Shown one piece after another: positions 30,869 to 39,894 of a stretch of DNA of 52,321 bases. Both the position numbers and the translations under genes were made by a program. Each line of letters begins with the position of its first letter. Position 1 is the first letter of the stretch. The notes under the pieces are model-generated. The model did no database searches, was not told the DNA's origin, and saw nothing but the letters and a program-made list of their open reading frames with translations. Source of the stretch: Oscillochloris sp. ZM17-4 (GTDB lineage: Bacteria; Chloroflexota; Chloroflexia; Chloroflexales; Chloroflexaceae); contig NZ_JAIEWN010000001.1 of assembly GCF_019599295.1 (NCBI RefSeq), positions 365,114-417,434 on the forward strand. The letters run 5' to 3'.

Positions 30869-32617
30869 TCACGCTGGGGGCGGGTTGATCTCGCGACGGG
30901 CGATCGCCGCCCGCAGGACTGTGCAGCTATCGCCCTGGGCATCGCAGTGGGGACACCCTTGGATCTCGCGCCGCTCGTGCAGCTGAATGATCGCCTCGAT
31001 CGCACTCCAGTATATCTGCTCCTCGCCGATCAGGTCGGTCAGCCCGGTGCGCGCGAACATCTCGCGCACCGTCGGCTGCAGCCCGGTGAAGGCCACCACC
31101 CCGCCGCGCGTGTGGTGCTCCTCGATCAGCTCGTGCAGGGCCTTCGCGCCCATGGCGTCGATCAGCGGCACGCCGCGCATGCTGATCAGCAGCGTGTGGT
31201 ACTGCCTGGCGCTCGCAAAGGACTCCAGCACGGTGTGGACGCTGCCAAAGAACAGTGGCCCGGTCAGATAGTAGACGTGTACCGACGGGCAGGACTCCTC
31301 GATGTTGTAGCCCTGGGCGCGCAGCTTGGCCGCGTCCACCGGCTCGCTCGCCACCGCCGTGCTCTGCGCCGACTGGCGAATGTAGATGATCGCCGAGATG
31401 GTCAGGCCGATCAGGATGGCCTGGGTCAGGTCGAGGGCCGCAGTGGCGACCATCGTCACCAGGATGCCGGCCAGGGCGTGCTTGATCTTGGTGTGCCAGT
31501 AGAAGTGGATGGTCTCCCACTCATTCATGCGCCAGGCTGTCACCATCAGCACGCCGCCGAGGGCGGCCAGGGGCACCTGGCCGATCAGCGGGGCCAGCAG
31601 CAGGGCGCTCAGCAGCAGGGCGAAGGCGTGGACGATGCTGGTGATGCGGGTCGCGCCGTTGCTCTTGATCGCCACGCTGGTGCGGGCGATCGCCGCCGTG
31701 GCCGGCACGCCGCCGAAGAAGGGGATGATCATATTGCCGATGCCCTGGGCGATCAGCTCGGTGTTGCTGTCGAAGGGCTTGCCGGTCATCGTCGCGCCCA
31801 CCGAGCCGCAGAGCAGGCTCTCGATCGCCCCCAGGGCGGCGATCGAGATCGCCGGGCTCAGCAGGTCGCCGATGCTGCCCCAGGGGACGCTTGCCAGGGT
31901 CAGCCGATTGTCCAGGATGATCGTCTGCGGGATGCTGCCGATCGTCGCCACCTGCCAGCCCAGCCCCGTCGCGAGCAGGCTGGCCAGGATCAGCCCGACC
32001 AGCGAGGCCGGGATGGTCTTGGTGATGCGCGGCAGGAGCAGCATGGTCGCCATGACGATGCCCGCCACCGCCAGGCTCTGCCAGTTCGGCGTGGGCGGGT
32101 GGATGATGTAGCCCCACAGTTTAGCCACGGTGTTCTCGGCGGCCTCGGTCTTCACGCCCAGCACGTTGTCGATCTGGCCCACGGCGATGATCAGGGCGAT
32201 GCCGCTGGTGAATCCGGTGATCACCGGCGAGGGGATGAAGGCGATGTAGCGCCCCAGGCGCAGCAGCCCCAGCACCAGCATCAGCGCGCCGGCCATCACG
32301 CAGGCTACCCACACGCCGCTCAGCCCGTAGCCCTGGGCGATCACGATCAGGATCGCCGACATGGCCCCGGTCGGCCCCGAGATCTGGAAGGAGCCGCCGC
32401 CCAGGCTGCCGATGATCAGCCCGGCCAGGATAGCGGTCACCAGACCGGCCGCCGCGTCGGCCCCCGATGCGACGCCGAAGGCGAGCGCCAGCGGCAGCGC
32501 CACCGCGCCCACCGTCAGCCCGGCCAGCAGATCGCGCTGGAGCAGCGCTCGATTGTACCCGGCGAACTCGCGCCGCAGCATCCCCGGCAGGCCAAGTCGC
32601 CCCAGTATCGCACCCAT
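30869..32617 (-). CDS. SulP-family anion transporter with STAS domain
   Basis: A 582-residue inner-membrane protein with about ten to twelve hydrophobic helices (residues about 25-410) followed by a cytoplasmic STAS domain (about 430-545, with SMRGVPLIDAMGAKAL). The family carries sulfate, bicarbonate or other anions; the substrate cannot be read from sequence. The C-terminus adds a short Cys-containing tail (HCDAQGDSC). ATG 32617 is chosen because AGGGAG stands 4-5 nt before it; an upstream in-frame start at 32719 would only add residues coded by repeat DNA. It interrupts the hem series on the opposite strand. Confidence 0.9.
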   Translation of the reverse strand: MGAILGRLGLPGMLRREFAGYNRALLQRDLLAGLTVGAVALPLALAFGVASGADAAAGLVTAILAGLIIGSLGGGSFQISGPTGAMSAILIVIAQGYGLSGVWVACVMAGALMLVLGLLRLGRYIAFIPSPVITGFTSGIALIIAVGQIDNVLGVKTEAAENTVAKLWGYIIHPPTPNWQSLAVAGIVMATMLLLPRITKTIPASLVGLILASLLATGLGWQVATIGSIPQTIILDNRLTLASVPWGSIGDLLSPAISIAALGAIESLLCGSVGATMTGKPFDSNTELIAQGIGNMIIPFFGGVPATAAIARTSVAIKSNGATRITSIVHAFALLLSALLLAPLIGQVPLAALGGVLMVTAWRMNEWETIHFYWHTKIKHALAGILVTMVATAALDLTQAILIGLTISAIIYIRQSAQSTAVASEPVDAAKLRAQGYNIEESCPSVHVYYLTGPLFFGSVHTVLESFASARQYHTLLISMRGVPLIDAMGAKALHELIEEHHTRGGVVAFTGLQPTVREMFARTGLTDLIGEEQIYWSAIEAIIQLHERREIQGCPHCDAQGDSCTVLRAAIARREINPPPA

Positions 32618-32638
32618 AGGACTCCCTTGCTTACGCGA

Positions 32639-32735
32639 CAAACGACCAGCGACGATCGACCAACCGCCGGCCCGTATGGGCGTCTCGGCAGGAGTGGTTC
32701 GTCGTTGGTCGTTGGTCATTCGTCGACAGACTAGT
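32639..32735. repeat. GTTGGTC-type heptamer repeats upstream of sulP and hemF
   Basis: Units such as CGTTGGTCGTTGGTC on one side and CGACAAACGACCAGCGACGA on the other form an imperfect inverted array between the divergent sulP and hemF genes, over the region where their promoters should lie. Confidence 0.65.
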
Positions 32736-32803
32736 GATAATACCTCATCGTATCGCCGGCCGCAGGGCCTGTCAATGCCCCGGTGCTGAGAAGGAGTAAA
32801 GAC

Positions 32804-33739
32804 ATGACAACAGTTTCCTCATCTCGCGAGCAGGTTGTGGCGCTCATGCGCGCTGGGCAGAGCGTGCTGATCAACGGCTTTGCGGAGGTTGAGGCCGAGG
32901 GTGCCGCCCTCGCGGGCCTGCCCGCCGCCTCGTTTGCCACATCGACCTGGGAGCGCCCCGGCGGCGGCGGCGGCACCGCCCGCGTGCTCACCGAGGGCGT
33001 CGTCTTCGAGCGGGCCGGCGTGAATGTCTCCGCCGTCTATGGCGACGCGGTGCCGCCGAGCCTCTACCACGACCGGCCGCACCTCAAGGGCGCGCCCTAC
33101 TTCGCCACGGGCGTGAGCATGGTGCTCCACCCGCGCAACCCCTACGTGCCGGCATTTCACGCGAACTATCGCTACTTCGAGGCTGGCAACGACTGCTGGT
33201 TCGGCGGCGGCATGGATATGACCCCGGCCTACGGCTTCGATGAGGACGCGGTTCACTTCCACTCGGCGATCAAGACCTATGTTGATCGCCACGATGTGGC
33301 TGACTACCAGACACTGAAGGAGACCTGCGATCGCTACTTCTTCATCAAGCACCGCAACGAGATGCGCGGCATCGGCGGGATCTTCTTCGATATGCTTGAT
33401 CCCCAGGGTGACGACGGGTTCGACCGCGGGCTTGCCTTCGCCCAGGATGGCATCGAGACGATCCTGGCCGCCTATCTGCCGGTCGTCCGCCGGCGCATGG
33501 CCTCGCCCTACGGCGAGCGCGAGCGCGAGTGGCAGCTCTATCGCCGAGGCCGCTATGTTGAGTTTAATCTGGTGTACGATAAGGGCACGGTCTTTGGCCT
33601 CCAGACCAACGGGAATATCGAGGCTATCCTCATGTCGATGCCGCCGCTGGCCCGCTGGGAGTTCCAGGTTACGCCGGAGCCCGGCAGCCCCGAGGCCGAT
33701 GTCGCCCGCTTTCTCCAGCCCCATGCGTGGGCGGTGTAG
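32804..33739 (+). CDS. hemF: Oxygen-dependent coproporphyrinogen-III oxidase
   Basis: HemF oxidatively decarboxylates coproporphyrinogen III to protoporphyrinogen IX using O2. The 311-residue protein has FATSTWERPGGGGG, the HANYRYFEAG block, the GGGMDMTPAYGF segment and GRYVEFNLVYDKGT. AAGGAG lies 7 nt before ATG 32804. With acsF it shows that oxygen-requiring steps are encoded here; an oxygen-independent hemN is not in the window. Confidence 0.97.
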   Translation: MTTVSSSREQVVALMRAGQSVLINGFAEVEAEGAALAGLPAASFATSTWERPGGGGGTARVLTEGVVFERAGVNVSAVYGDAVPPSLYHDRPHLKGAPYFATGVSMVLHPRNPYVPAFHANYRYFEAGNDCWFGGGMDMTPAYGFDEDAVHFHSAIKTYVDRHDVADYQTLKETCDRYFFIKHRNEMRGIGGIFFDMLDPQGDDGFDRGLAFAQDGIETILAAYLPVVRRRMASPYGEREREWQLYRRGRYVEFNLVYDKGTVFGLQTNGNIEAILMSMPPLARWEFQVTPEPGSPEADVARFLQPHAWAV

Positions 33740-33797
33740 CGGGGTTGCACCAAGGCCTTGCACACCTTTTGCATATATCTCACATTCTTGCATTAGA

Positions 33798-33806
33798 TGT
33801 TATAAT
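33798..33806 (+). promoter_or_regulatory. Extended -10 promoter upstream of bchN
   Basis: TGTTATAAT is a perfect extended -10 element about 100 bp before the bchN start codon, in an AT-richer stretch after hemF. No good -35 hexamer stands at 17 nt, which is common for extended -10 promoters. Confidence 0.55.
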
Positions 33807-33839
33807 ACTGTCGAAATTCCACGACGCCCCAACGCTTCC

Positions 33840-33881
33840 TTTTGTTGCTGCTGGCGCCCCCTGCGCGAAGAAGCAACAAAA
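33840..33881 (+). promoter_or_regulatory. Stem-loop in the bchN leader
   Basis: TTTTGTTGCT (33840-33849) pairs with AGCAACAAAA (33872-33881) in the predicted 5' untranslated region, about 24 bp before ATG 33905. It could stabilise the mRNA or take part in regulation; there is no U-tract. Confidence 0.5.
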
Positions 33882-33904
33882 CATATCCCAACCGGGAGGT
33901 TCGT

Positions 33905-34399
33905 ATGCCACCGAAGGTTCAGTTTGTCCGTGAAGATGGCCTCTACCACTCATTTTGCGGGCTGGTCAGCGTGGGCTGGCTCTACCAGAAGATCAAGGAC
34001 AGCTTCTTCCTGATCCTGGGCACGCACACCTGCGCCCATCTGCTCCAGAACACCCTCGGGGTTATGATCTTCGCCCGCCCACGCTTCGCCGTCTCGCTGC
34101 TTGAGGAGGGCGACCTGTCATCCTCACAGCCGAATATCGCCGACCAGATCGCCGAGATCAAGCGCGAGCATAACCCCTCGGTGATCTTCCTGCTCTCCTC
34201 CTGCACCCCCGAGGTGATGAAGGTTGAGTTCGAGGGTCTAGCCGCCTCGGTGAGCACGCCCGACCTGCCGGTGCTGTTTGTGCCGGCCTCTGGGCTTGAC
34301 TACACCTTCGCCCAGAGCGAGGACTCGGTGCTCCAGGCACTGGTGCCGTTCTGTCCGGTTTTTGACACATACGCCGAAACCTTAACTTGTGACCAATGA
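33905..34399 (+). pseudogene. bchN: Truncated dark-operative protochlorophyllide reductase subunit N
   Basis: The first ~150 residues are clearly Bch[42 protein letters not shown]. The three cysteines that hold the NB-cluster in the BchN/BchB heterotetramer are at C18, C43 and C100. BchN is normally about 410-430 residues, but here similarity ends at about 34355 (ALVPFCP), and after 13 unrelated residues a TGA follows. The substrate-binding and dimer-contact C-terminal ~60 % is absent. GGGAGG precedes ATG 33905, and bchB starts 17 bp later. Either a deletion, a pseudogene or an assembly error. Confidence 0.85.
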
Positions 34400-34416
34400 T
34401 ATAACAGGATAATGAT

Positions 34417-36012
34417 ATGCGCCTCGCCTACTGGATGTATGAGGGTACCGCCCATCACGGCGTCGGCCGGGTGATGAACAGCATGCGCAATGTCCACGCG
34501 GTCTTCCACGCCCCCCAGGGCGACGACTACGTGAACACGATCTTTACCATGCTGGAGCGCACGCCCTCCTTCCCCGCGATGACGACCTCGGTCGTGAGCG
34601 GCACCGACCTGGCCCGCGGCACCATCCGCCTCCCCGAGACCCTGCGCCAGCTCGAGGAGAAGCTGCACCCCGAGCTGATCGTCGTGGTCGCTTCGTGCAG
34701 CACGATCTTGCTCCAGGAGAACCTGGAGGTCGCCGCAGCCTCGGCCCACCTCGACGCCGATGTGCTGGTGTATGATGCGAACCCCTACCGCATGCAGGAG
34801 AACTCGGCCGCCGAGGGCCTGTTCAGCGAGCTGGTGCGGCGCTACGCCGCGCCCCAGCCGCTCACCGATTACCCCAGCGTCAATATTCTCGGCCCGGCCT
34901 CGCTGGGCTTTCACGTGCGACACGACCTGACGAGCATGCGCCGGATGCTCGGCACCCTCGGCGTGCGGGTGAATGTGGTGGCCCCCTGGGGCGCTACTGT
35001 GGACGACCTGCGCCGCCTGCCGGCGGCATGGCTGAACATCGCTCCCTACCGCGAGCTTGGCGCCAACGCCGCCGACTACCTAGAGGGCCAGTTCGGCACT
35101 CCGGCGCTGCGCGAGGCGCCGATCGGCGTCCAGCCCACCCTTCGCTGGGTGAACCAGATCGTCGAGAGCCTGAATGAGATCGGCGCCCGCCGCAATGGCC
35201 CGGTCATCCGCATGCCACACCTGACCGCCTTCTCGCTTGACGGCATGTCGGCTCCCTCGGCGGTGCCCTGGTTCACCCGCACCGCCGATATGGAGAGCTA
35301 CGCCGGCAAGAGCGCCTTTATCTTCGGCGACGCCACCCACACGGTGGGCATGACCAAGTTCCTCCACGATGAGCTGGGCATGCCGATCGTCGGCGCGGGC
35401 ACCTACCTGCTGAAGGAGGCGAGCTGGGTGCGCGAGCAGCTCCAGGGCTACGTCAGCGACGAGCAGTTCCTGGCCACTGACGAGTTCCAGGTCACGGCAG
35501 CCCGCATCGCCGAGCTGCGCCCCGAGCTGATCTGTGGCACCCAGATGGAGCGCCACACGGCCCGCAAGTACGACCTGAACTGCATGGTGATCGCGCCGCC
35601 CACCCACATCGAGAACCACCTGCTGGCCTACCGGCCCTTCTTCGGCTTCGATGGTGCCGATACGATCGCCGATGAGGTCTACACCACCTGCACCCTGGGC
35701 ATGGAGAAGCATCTGATCGACCTGTTCGGGGACGCGGGCCTGGATGAGGCAGAGGCGGTGGAGGCAGTAGCGGCGGTGGAGGCAGTGGCGGCAGTGGAGA
35801 CGGTGGCGGTAACTGAGGGGGCTGTCCAACCCCCAACCCCCAACTCCCAGCCCCTGCAGTGGTCCAGCGACGCTGAGAACATGCTCAAAAAGGTGCCCTT
35901 CTTCGTGCGCGGCAAGGCGCGCAGCAACATTGAGAAGTACGCCCGCGAGCACGGCCACGAGCTGATCACCGCCGATGTGCTGCTCACGGCTAAAGAGAAT
36001 ATCGGCGCGTAG
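34417..36012 (+). CDS. bchB: Dark-operative protochlorophyllide reductase subunit B
   Basis: BchB, with BchN, forms the nitrogenase-like catalytic component that reduces ring D of protochlorophyllide without light. The 531-residue protein begins [19 protein letters not shown] and keeps D36, the unusual aspartate ligand of the NB-cluster, plus [12 protein letters not shown]. The C-terminal PCP_red domain is present ([15 protein letters not shown]). Between them (about 445-475) lies a low-complexity linker of EAVAAV repeats and PPTPNSQP, coded by GGCGGTGGAGGCAGT-type and CCCCCAA-type repeat DNA. The start has AGGA at 8 nt. Its partner BchN is truncated just upstream. Confidence 0.95.
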   Translation: MRLAYWMYEGTAHHGVGRVMNSMRNVHAVFHAPQGDDYVNTIFTMLERTPSFPAMTTSVVSGTDLARGTIRLPETLRQLEEKLHPELIVVVASCSTILLQENLEVAAASAHLDADVLVYDANPYRMQENSAAEGLFSELVRRYAAPQPLTDYPSVNILGPASLGFHVRHDLTSMRRMLGTLGVRVNVVAPWGATVDDLRRLPAAWLNIAPYRELGANAADYLEGQFGTPALREAPIGVQPTLRWVNQIVESLNEIGARRNGPVIRMPHLTAFSLDGMSAPSAVPWFTRTADMESYAGKSAFIFGDATHTVGMTKFLHDELGMPIVGAGTYLLKEASWVREQLQGYVSDEQFLATDEFQVTAARIAELRPELICGTQMERHTARKYDLNCMVIAPPTHIENHLLAYRPFFGFDGADTIADEVYTTCTLGMEKHLIDLFGDAGLDEAEAVEAVAAVEAVAAVETVAVTEGAVQPPTPNSQPLQWSSDAENMLKKVPFFVRGKARSNIEKYAREHGHELITADVLLTAKENIGA

Positions 36013-36070
36013 GAGTGCTGAGTGCCTGAGTGAGCGCTGTGTATCTCAGCACTCTTGGGGATTTCAAGGT

Positions 36071-37366
36071 ATGGGCATGATCGATAACGCAACACGCAAC
36101 ACGCAAAACACAAAACTCGCCGCTCCGCGGGAGCGCAGCCTGTCTGAGATCACGCTGATGAGCGCTGCCGAGCGCCTGAAGGGCCGGCCTAAGCTCTGTA
36201 GCGACTGCGGGGTCTGCTCCAGCAGCTACCGCCCGATGCTGCCGCAGGTCTGCGTCTTTGTGGACAACAAGAGCGAGGAGATCGAGCGGAAGCTCCACGG
36301 GCGCAACCGTGAGGATGGCGACGAGCTGCTCTTTGGAATCTACCGGTCGATCCATGTCATCCGCATGGCGCGCCCGAACCCCGATGCCCAGTGGAGCGGG
36401 ATCGTCACCGGCCTGGGGGCGCTGCTCCTGGAGCGCGGCATCGTCGATGGGGTGATCACCACGATGGCGGTGCCGGGGACGCACCACGCCCCGCTGCCCG
36501 TCCTGGCCCGCACGCCCGAGGAGGTGCGCGCCAGCGCCCGCAACAAGCCCTGCCTCTCGCCTAACCTGGATGTGCTCGACCAGGTGCGTGAGAGCGGCGT
36601 GACGCGCCTGGCCTTCATCGGCACCGGCTGCCAGGTTCACGCCCTGCGCGCGATGCAGGATGAGCTCGGCCTCGAGAAGCTCTATATCATCGGCATCCCC
36701 TGCACCGACAATGTGGCCTACCCCGACATGATGCGCTTCCTGAATGTCGCATCGGCGTCTCCTGAGACGGTCGTCCACCACGAGTTTATGCAGGACTTCC
36801 GGGTGTGGCTGCGCCACGAGGACGGCCACGTCGAGAAGGTGAACTATGTCGATCTGGATGTCTCGGCGCTTGGCGGGGAGCGCGGGATCTTCCCGGCGGC
36901 CTGCCTCTCCTGCTTCGACTACCAGAATACCCTGTCGGACCTGACGATCGGCTACCTGGCCGCGCCGCTGCCGCCCACAGAGCGTTGGCAGTGGACGATG
37001 GTGCGCACCGAGGCTGGCGAGGAGCTCTTCAATCTGATCCGGCCCTTCCTGGAGCTCGGCGCCTTCACCCAGCGCGGCAACCGCCTGCTCGGTGTGAGCG
37101 AGTATGTGCGGATGCTGAAAAAGCCGCGTGGGCGGCCGCCCTTCCCCATCCGCAAGCTGATCGCCTGGATGCAGCGCAACCGTGGCCCGCGCGGCATGGA
37201 GTTCGCCCGCTCCGTGATCGAGATGAAGCTGCTGCGCAACCTGCAGTACGTCCGCGACGCTCATAGCCGCTTGGAGCGCCGCGTTGTCCCCGGCCACGTC
37301 TACCGCGCGCTCGCCCAGTACGCCCAGGTGTATGAGGAAGAGTTTGATCGGCCGCTTGCGCCGTGA
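36071..37366 (+). CDS. bciB: Ferredoxin-type 3,8-divinyl (proto)chlorophyllide 8-vinyl reductase
   Basis: The 431-residue protein belongs to the FrhB/coenzyme F420 hydrogenase beta-subunit family that includes BciB, which reduces the 8-vinyl group of divinyl protochlorophyllide using reduced ferredoxin, FAD and 4Fe-4S clusters. A cluster motif is at C43, C46 and C49 ([13 protein letters not shown]), with further cysteines in [19 protein letters not shown] and [11 protein letters not shown]. Position between bchB and bchL strongly supports BciB over F420 enzymes. The N-terminal residues 7-16 are coded by a CAACACG heptamer array. The start at 36071 is likely; ATG 36077 is an alternative. Confidence 0.88.
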   Translation: MGMIDNATRNTQNTKLAAPRERSLSEITLMSAAERLKGRPKLCSDCGVCSSSYRPMLPQVCVFVDNKSEEIERKLHGRNREDGDELLFGIYRSIHVIRMARPNPDAQWSGIVTGLGALLLERGIVDGVITTMAVPGTHHAPLPVLARTPEEVRASARNKPCLSPNLDVLDQVRESGVTRLAFIGTGCQVHALRAMQDELGLEKLYIIGIPCTDNVAYPDMMRFLNVASASPETVVHHEFMQDFRVWLRHEDGHVEKVNYVDLDVSALGGERGIFPAACLSCFDYQNTLSDLTIGYLAAPLPPTERWQWTMVRTEAGEELFNLIRPFLELGAFTQRGNRLLGVSEYVRMLKKPRGRPPFPIRKLIAWMQRNRGPRGMEFARSVIEMKLLRNLQYVRDAHSRLERRVVPGHVYRALAQYAQVYEEEFDRPLAP

Positions 37367-37434
37367 CCGAATGGAGGGTGGGTTCAGGGAGGGCCGGCCC
37401 TCACACCCCCCCAAACGCATGTAGGAGAAACCCC

Positions 37435-38256
37435 ATGTCCCTTATTATCGCAGTGTATGGCAAGGGCGGCATCGGTAAGTCCACCACGTCGGCGAACCTC
37501 TCGGCGGCCATGGCTCTCAGGGGCGCCAAGGTGCTCCAGATCGGCTGTGACCCCAAGCACGACAGCACCTTCCCGCTCACCGGCATGCTCCAGCCGACGG
37601 TGATCGACGTGCTTGACGAGGTTGACTTTCATATTGAGGATATCTCCCGTGAGGATGTAATCGTCACCGGCTTTGCCGGCGTCGATGCCCTGGAGTCGGG
37701 CGGCCCGCCTGCGGGCAGCGGCTGCGGCGGCTATGTGGTGGGCGAGACGGTCAAGCTGCTCAAGGAGTTCGGTCTCTACCACAAGTACGACGTGATCGTC
37801 TTCGATGTGCTGGGCGATGTGGTCTGCGGCGGCTTCTCGGCGCCGCTGAACTACGCCGACTATGGCGTCATCGTGGCCTGCAACGACTTCGACAGCATCT
37901 TTGCAGCCAACCGGCTCTGCCTGGCGATCGCCCAGAAGAGCCAGCGTCACAAGGTGAGGATGGCGGGCGTGATCGCCAACCGGGTGGACTACGACATCGG
38001 CGGCGGCACCAACCTGCTCGATCAGTTTGCTGAGACGGTGGGCAGCCGGATCATTGGCAAGGTGCCCTACCACGATCTAATCCGCCGCTCGCGCCTGGCC
38101 GGGAAGACCCTGTTCGAGATGGAAGGGCCAGACAAGGATATCTGCGTCCAGCCCTTCTTCGACATGGCCGACCAGCTCCTGGGCACGCCGGAGTCGAGCG
38201 TGCCGGCCCCGCTGAACGACCGCGACATCTTCGATGTGATCGGCGGCTGGAAGTAA
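37435..38256 (+). CDS. bchL: Dark-operative protochlorophyllide reductase iron protein
   Basis: BchL is the NifH-like ATP-driven reductase that feeds electrons to BchN/BchB. The 273-residue protein has the P-loop GKGGIGKST at residues 9-17 and cluster-bridging cysteines C97 (GSGCGGY) and C131 (DVVCGGF). AGGAG stands about 8 nt before ATG 37435; the in-frame upstream codon at 37363 overlaps bciB and is unlikely. It ends the bchN-B-bciB-L series, followed by a terminator-like hairpin. Confidence 0.97.
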   Translation: MSLIIAVYGKGGIGKSTTSANLSAAMALRGAKVLQIGCDPKHDSTFPLTGMLQPTVIDVLDEVDFHIEDISREDVIVTGFAGVDALESGGPPAGSGCGGYVVGETVKLLKEFGLYHKYDVIVFDVLGDVVCGGFSAPLNYADYGVIVACNDFDSIFAANRLCLAIAQKSQRHKVRMAGVIANRVDYDIGGGTNLLDQFAETVGSRIIGKVPYHDLIRRSRLAGKTLFEMEGPDKDICVQPFFDMADQLLGTPESSVPAPLNDRDIFDVIGGWK

Positions 38257-38301
38257 AATCACTGAGGCACTGAGGGTGTGAGGCACTGAGGCACTGAACG
38301 G

Positions 38302-38332
38302 GGGGCGGCGGGCTTTGCCCGCCGCCCCTTCT
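38302..38332 (+). terminator. Probable intrinsic terminator after bchL
   Basis: GGGGCGGCGGGC and GCCCGCCGCCCC pair around TTT, followed by TTCTTTGTG. A GC-rich stem with a T-rich tail 45 bp after the bchL stop. Confidence 0.65.
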
Positions 38333-38421
38333 TTGTGTTGTGATTGGTGGCTGGAGGGTAGCATCACTGAGGGTGTGAGCCGCTGAGGCACTGAACGGGC
38401 CGCCGCCCTGTCTTTGTGGCA

Positions 38422-38464
38422 GACACACAGGGGAGACGAGCGAAGCTCGTCTCCCCTGTGTGTC
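38422..38464. terminator. Perfect 20-bp hairpin before the radical SAM gene end
   Basis: GACACACAGGGGAGACGAGC pairs exactly with 38445-38464 around GAA, 30 bp downstream of the stop of the minus-strand gene. A bidirectional stop or mRNA-end hairpin is likely. Confidence 0.6.
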
Positions 38465-38493
38465 AGTGCCTCACACCCTCAGTGCCTCAGTGA

Positions 38494-39879
38494 TTACATC
38501 AGCATCTCGGGCGTGAGGCGCTGCGTGAAGTAGTGCATCGCGATGTTGACCAGCCAGACCCAGTCCATCTTCCGGCCAGCCATCCGCTTATAGATCCCCG
38601 GCCAGGAGTAGACCGCGCGCTGCACCTTGATAAAGTTCTTGAGGAACTGCTCGCGCTGGATCTTGGCCGGCTCATACATATAGTGGAAGGTGTCGTACTT
38701 GTCCCAGTCGAAGTGGACGATCCGCGGCTTCATCTCCTCGAACCAGGGTGTGCCGGGGAACGGCGTGGCGATCGTGAAGACCGGGAACTCGATCCGGTTC
38801 TTCATGATAAAGTCGAAGGTGTCCTGGAAGCTTTTGTTTGTGTCGGTGTCGAAGCCAAAGATAAAGTAGCCCTGGATGGCGATGCCCTGCTTATGGACAT
38901 TCGCGACCACGTCCTCGTAGTGCGCCACCCGGTTAGAGCCCTTGTGGACATACTTGATCGTCTCCGGCGAGACCGACTCGAAGCCGACGTTAAACATCTC
39001 GCAGCCGGCGGTGGCGGCCAGCTCGACAAACTCGCGTTTCTCCAGGAAGTTCATCGAGATATTCGCATTCCACTTCGTGCCCATGCCCACCATCGCATTG
39101 AAGAGCTCATTGGCGTAGGCCGGCTTGAAGCAGATGTTGTCGTCCATGAACGAGAAGCGGACGTTTGCCTTGCCCGCGTAGTCCTGGTGCGCCTTGATCT
39201 CCGTGATCATGTGGTCCGAGTCACGGGTGCGGAAGCTCTTGCCGTAGATGCGCGGGGTGCAGCAGAAGTTGCAGCCGACCGGGCAGCCCTTCGTGGCGAG
39301 CAGGGGCAGCCGCTCCGAATAGTTCTTCGCGTGCTTAGAGATCCGGCTGTAGCGGAAGTCGGTGCGCGGCATCTCGGTGAGCGACTTCCAGCCCATCTCC
39401 GGCCCAGGCTTATAGAGCGGCTTGAGCGTGTCCTCGTAGATATCCTGGGTGAGCTGGTCGTAGATCGACTCGATCTCGCCAAAGACCACGCTGGTCGCGT
39501 GCTGGAGCGCCTCATCGGGCAGCATCGTGGGGTGGACGCCGCCGAGGACGACCTTCTTGCCCTGGGCGATTGCCCGGTCGCCGATTCCATAGACCCGCTT
39601 CGCGTTGAGCGTGCGCGAGGTCATGGCGATCACATCATACTCTGAGAAATCCTGGGGGATCTCATCGCCGATGCGCTCATCGAGGAAGTCGATATCGAAG
39701 TGGGTGTTCGCCATGGTGGCGACCATCATCAGGTTGAGCGGCATACTCACCTTGCCGGAGTCGACCATCAGGGGAGTATTGCTCTTCGGCTGAATGACGA
39801 GCCACTTTTTGCGCTTCGTAGGAGCGACGAAGGGCTTACGCGTCAGCTCGATCGTATCTGGCGCAATGACCATGCTCAT
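38494..39879 (-). CDS. Cobalamin-binding-type radical SAM enzyme
   Basis: The 461-residue protein has an N-terminal B12-binding-like Rossmann domain (about 25-160; VVLGGVHPTMLPDEAL) and a radical SAM barrel with CxxxCxxC in KGCPVGCNFCC at about 205. A C-terminal region follows (PFPGTPWFEEM). This architecture is shared by the BchE cyclase, BchQ/BchR methyltransferases and hopanoid methylases. The bch neighbours suggest pigment or lipid tailoring, but the N-terminus does not look like true BchE, so no symbol is given. The gene follows another of the same type at 15 bp, in an operon. ATG 39879 has AGAGG at 6-7 nt. Confidence 0.82.
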   Translation of the reverse strand: MSMVIAPDTIELTRKPFVAPTKRKKWLVIQPKSNTPLMVDSGKVSMPLNLMMVATMANTHFDIDFLDERIGDEIPQDFSEYDVIAMTSRTLNAKRVYGIGDRAIAQGKKVVLGGVHPTMLPDEALQHATSVVFGEIESIYDQLTQDIYEDTLKPLYKPGPEMGWKSLTEMPRTDFRYSRISKHAKNYSERLPLLATKGCPVGCNFCCTPRIYGKSFRTRDSDHMITEIKAHQDYAGKANVRFSFMDDNICFKPAYANELFNAMVGMGTKWNANISMNFLEKREFVELAATAGCEMFNVGFESVSPETIKYVHKGSNRVAHYEDVVANVHKQGIAIQGYFIFGFDTDTNKSFQDTFDFIMKNRIEFPVFTIATPFPGTPWFEEMKPRIVHFDWDKYDTFHYMYEPAKIQREQFLKNFIKVQRAVYSWPGIYKRMAGRKMDWVWLVNIAMHYFTQRLTPEMLM

Positions 39880-39894
39880 GCAGAACCTCTTCCA

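Larger units (their letters stand above)
38257..38493. repeat. CACTGAGG repeats in inverted arrangement between convergent genes
   Basis: Arrays of CACTGAGG/GTGTGAGG units after bchL are mirrored by CAGTGCCTCA/CACCCTCAGTG units before the end of the radical SAM gene, so the whole 240-bp gap can fold on itself. Two nested perfect hairpins lie inside (38302-38328 and 38422-38464). Confidence 0.85.

Noticed and set aside
33905-34399. Reading the fragment as BchY, NifD/NifE or another nitrogenase-like subunit
   Set aside because: The [14 protein letters not shown] and LGTHTCAH blocks and position before bchB fit BchN specifically.
34362-34405. Promoter within the bchN tail (TTGACA at 34362 with TATAAC at 34400)
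   Set aside because: The spacer would be about 32 nt, too long for a sigma-70-type promoter.
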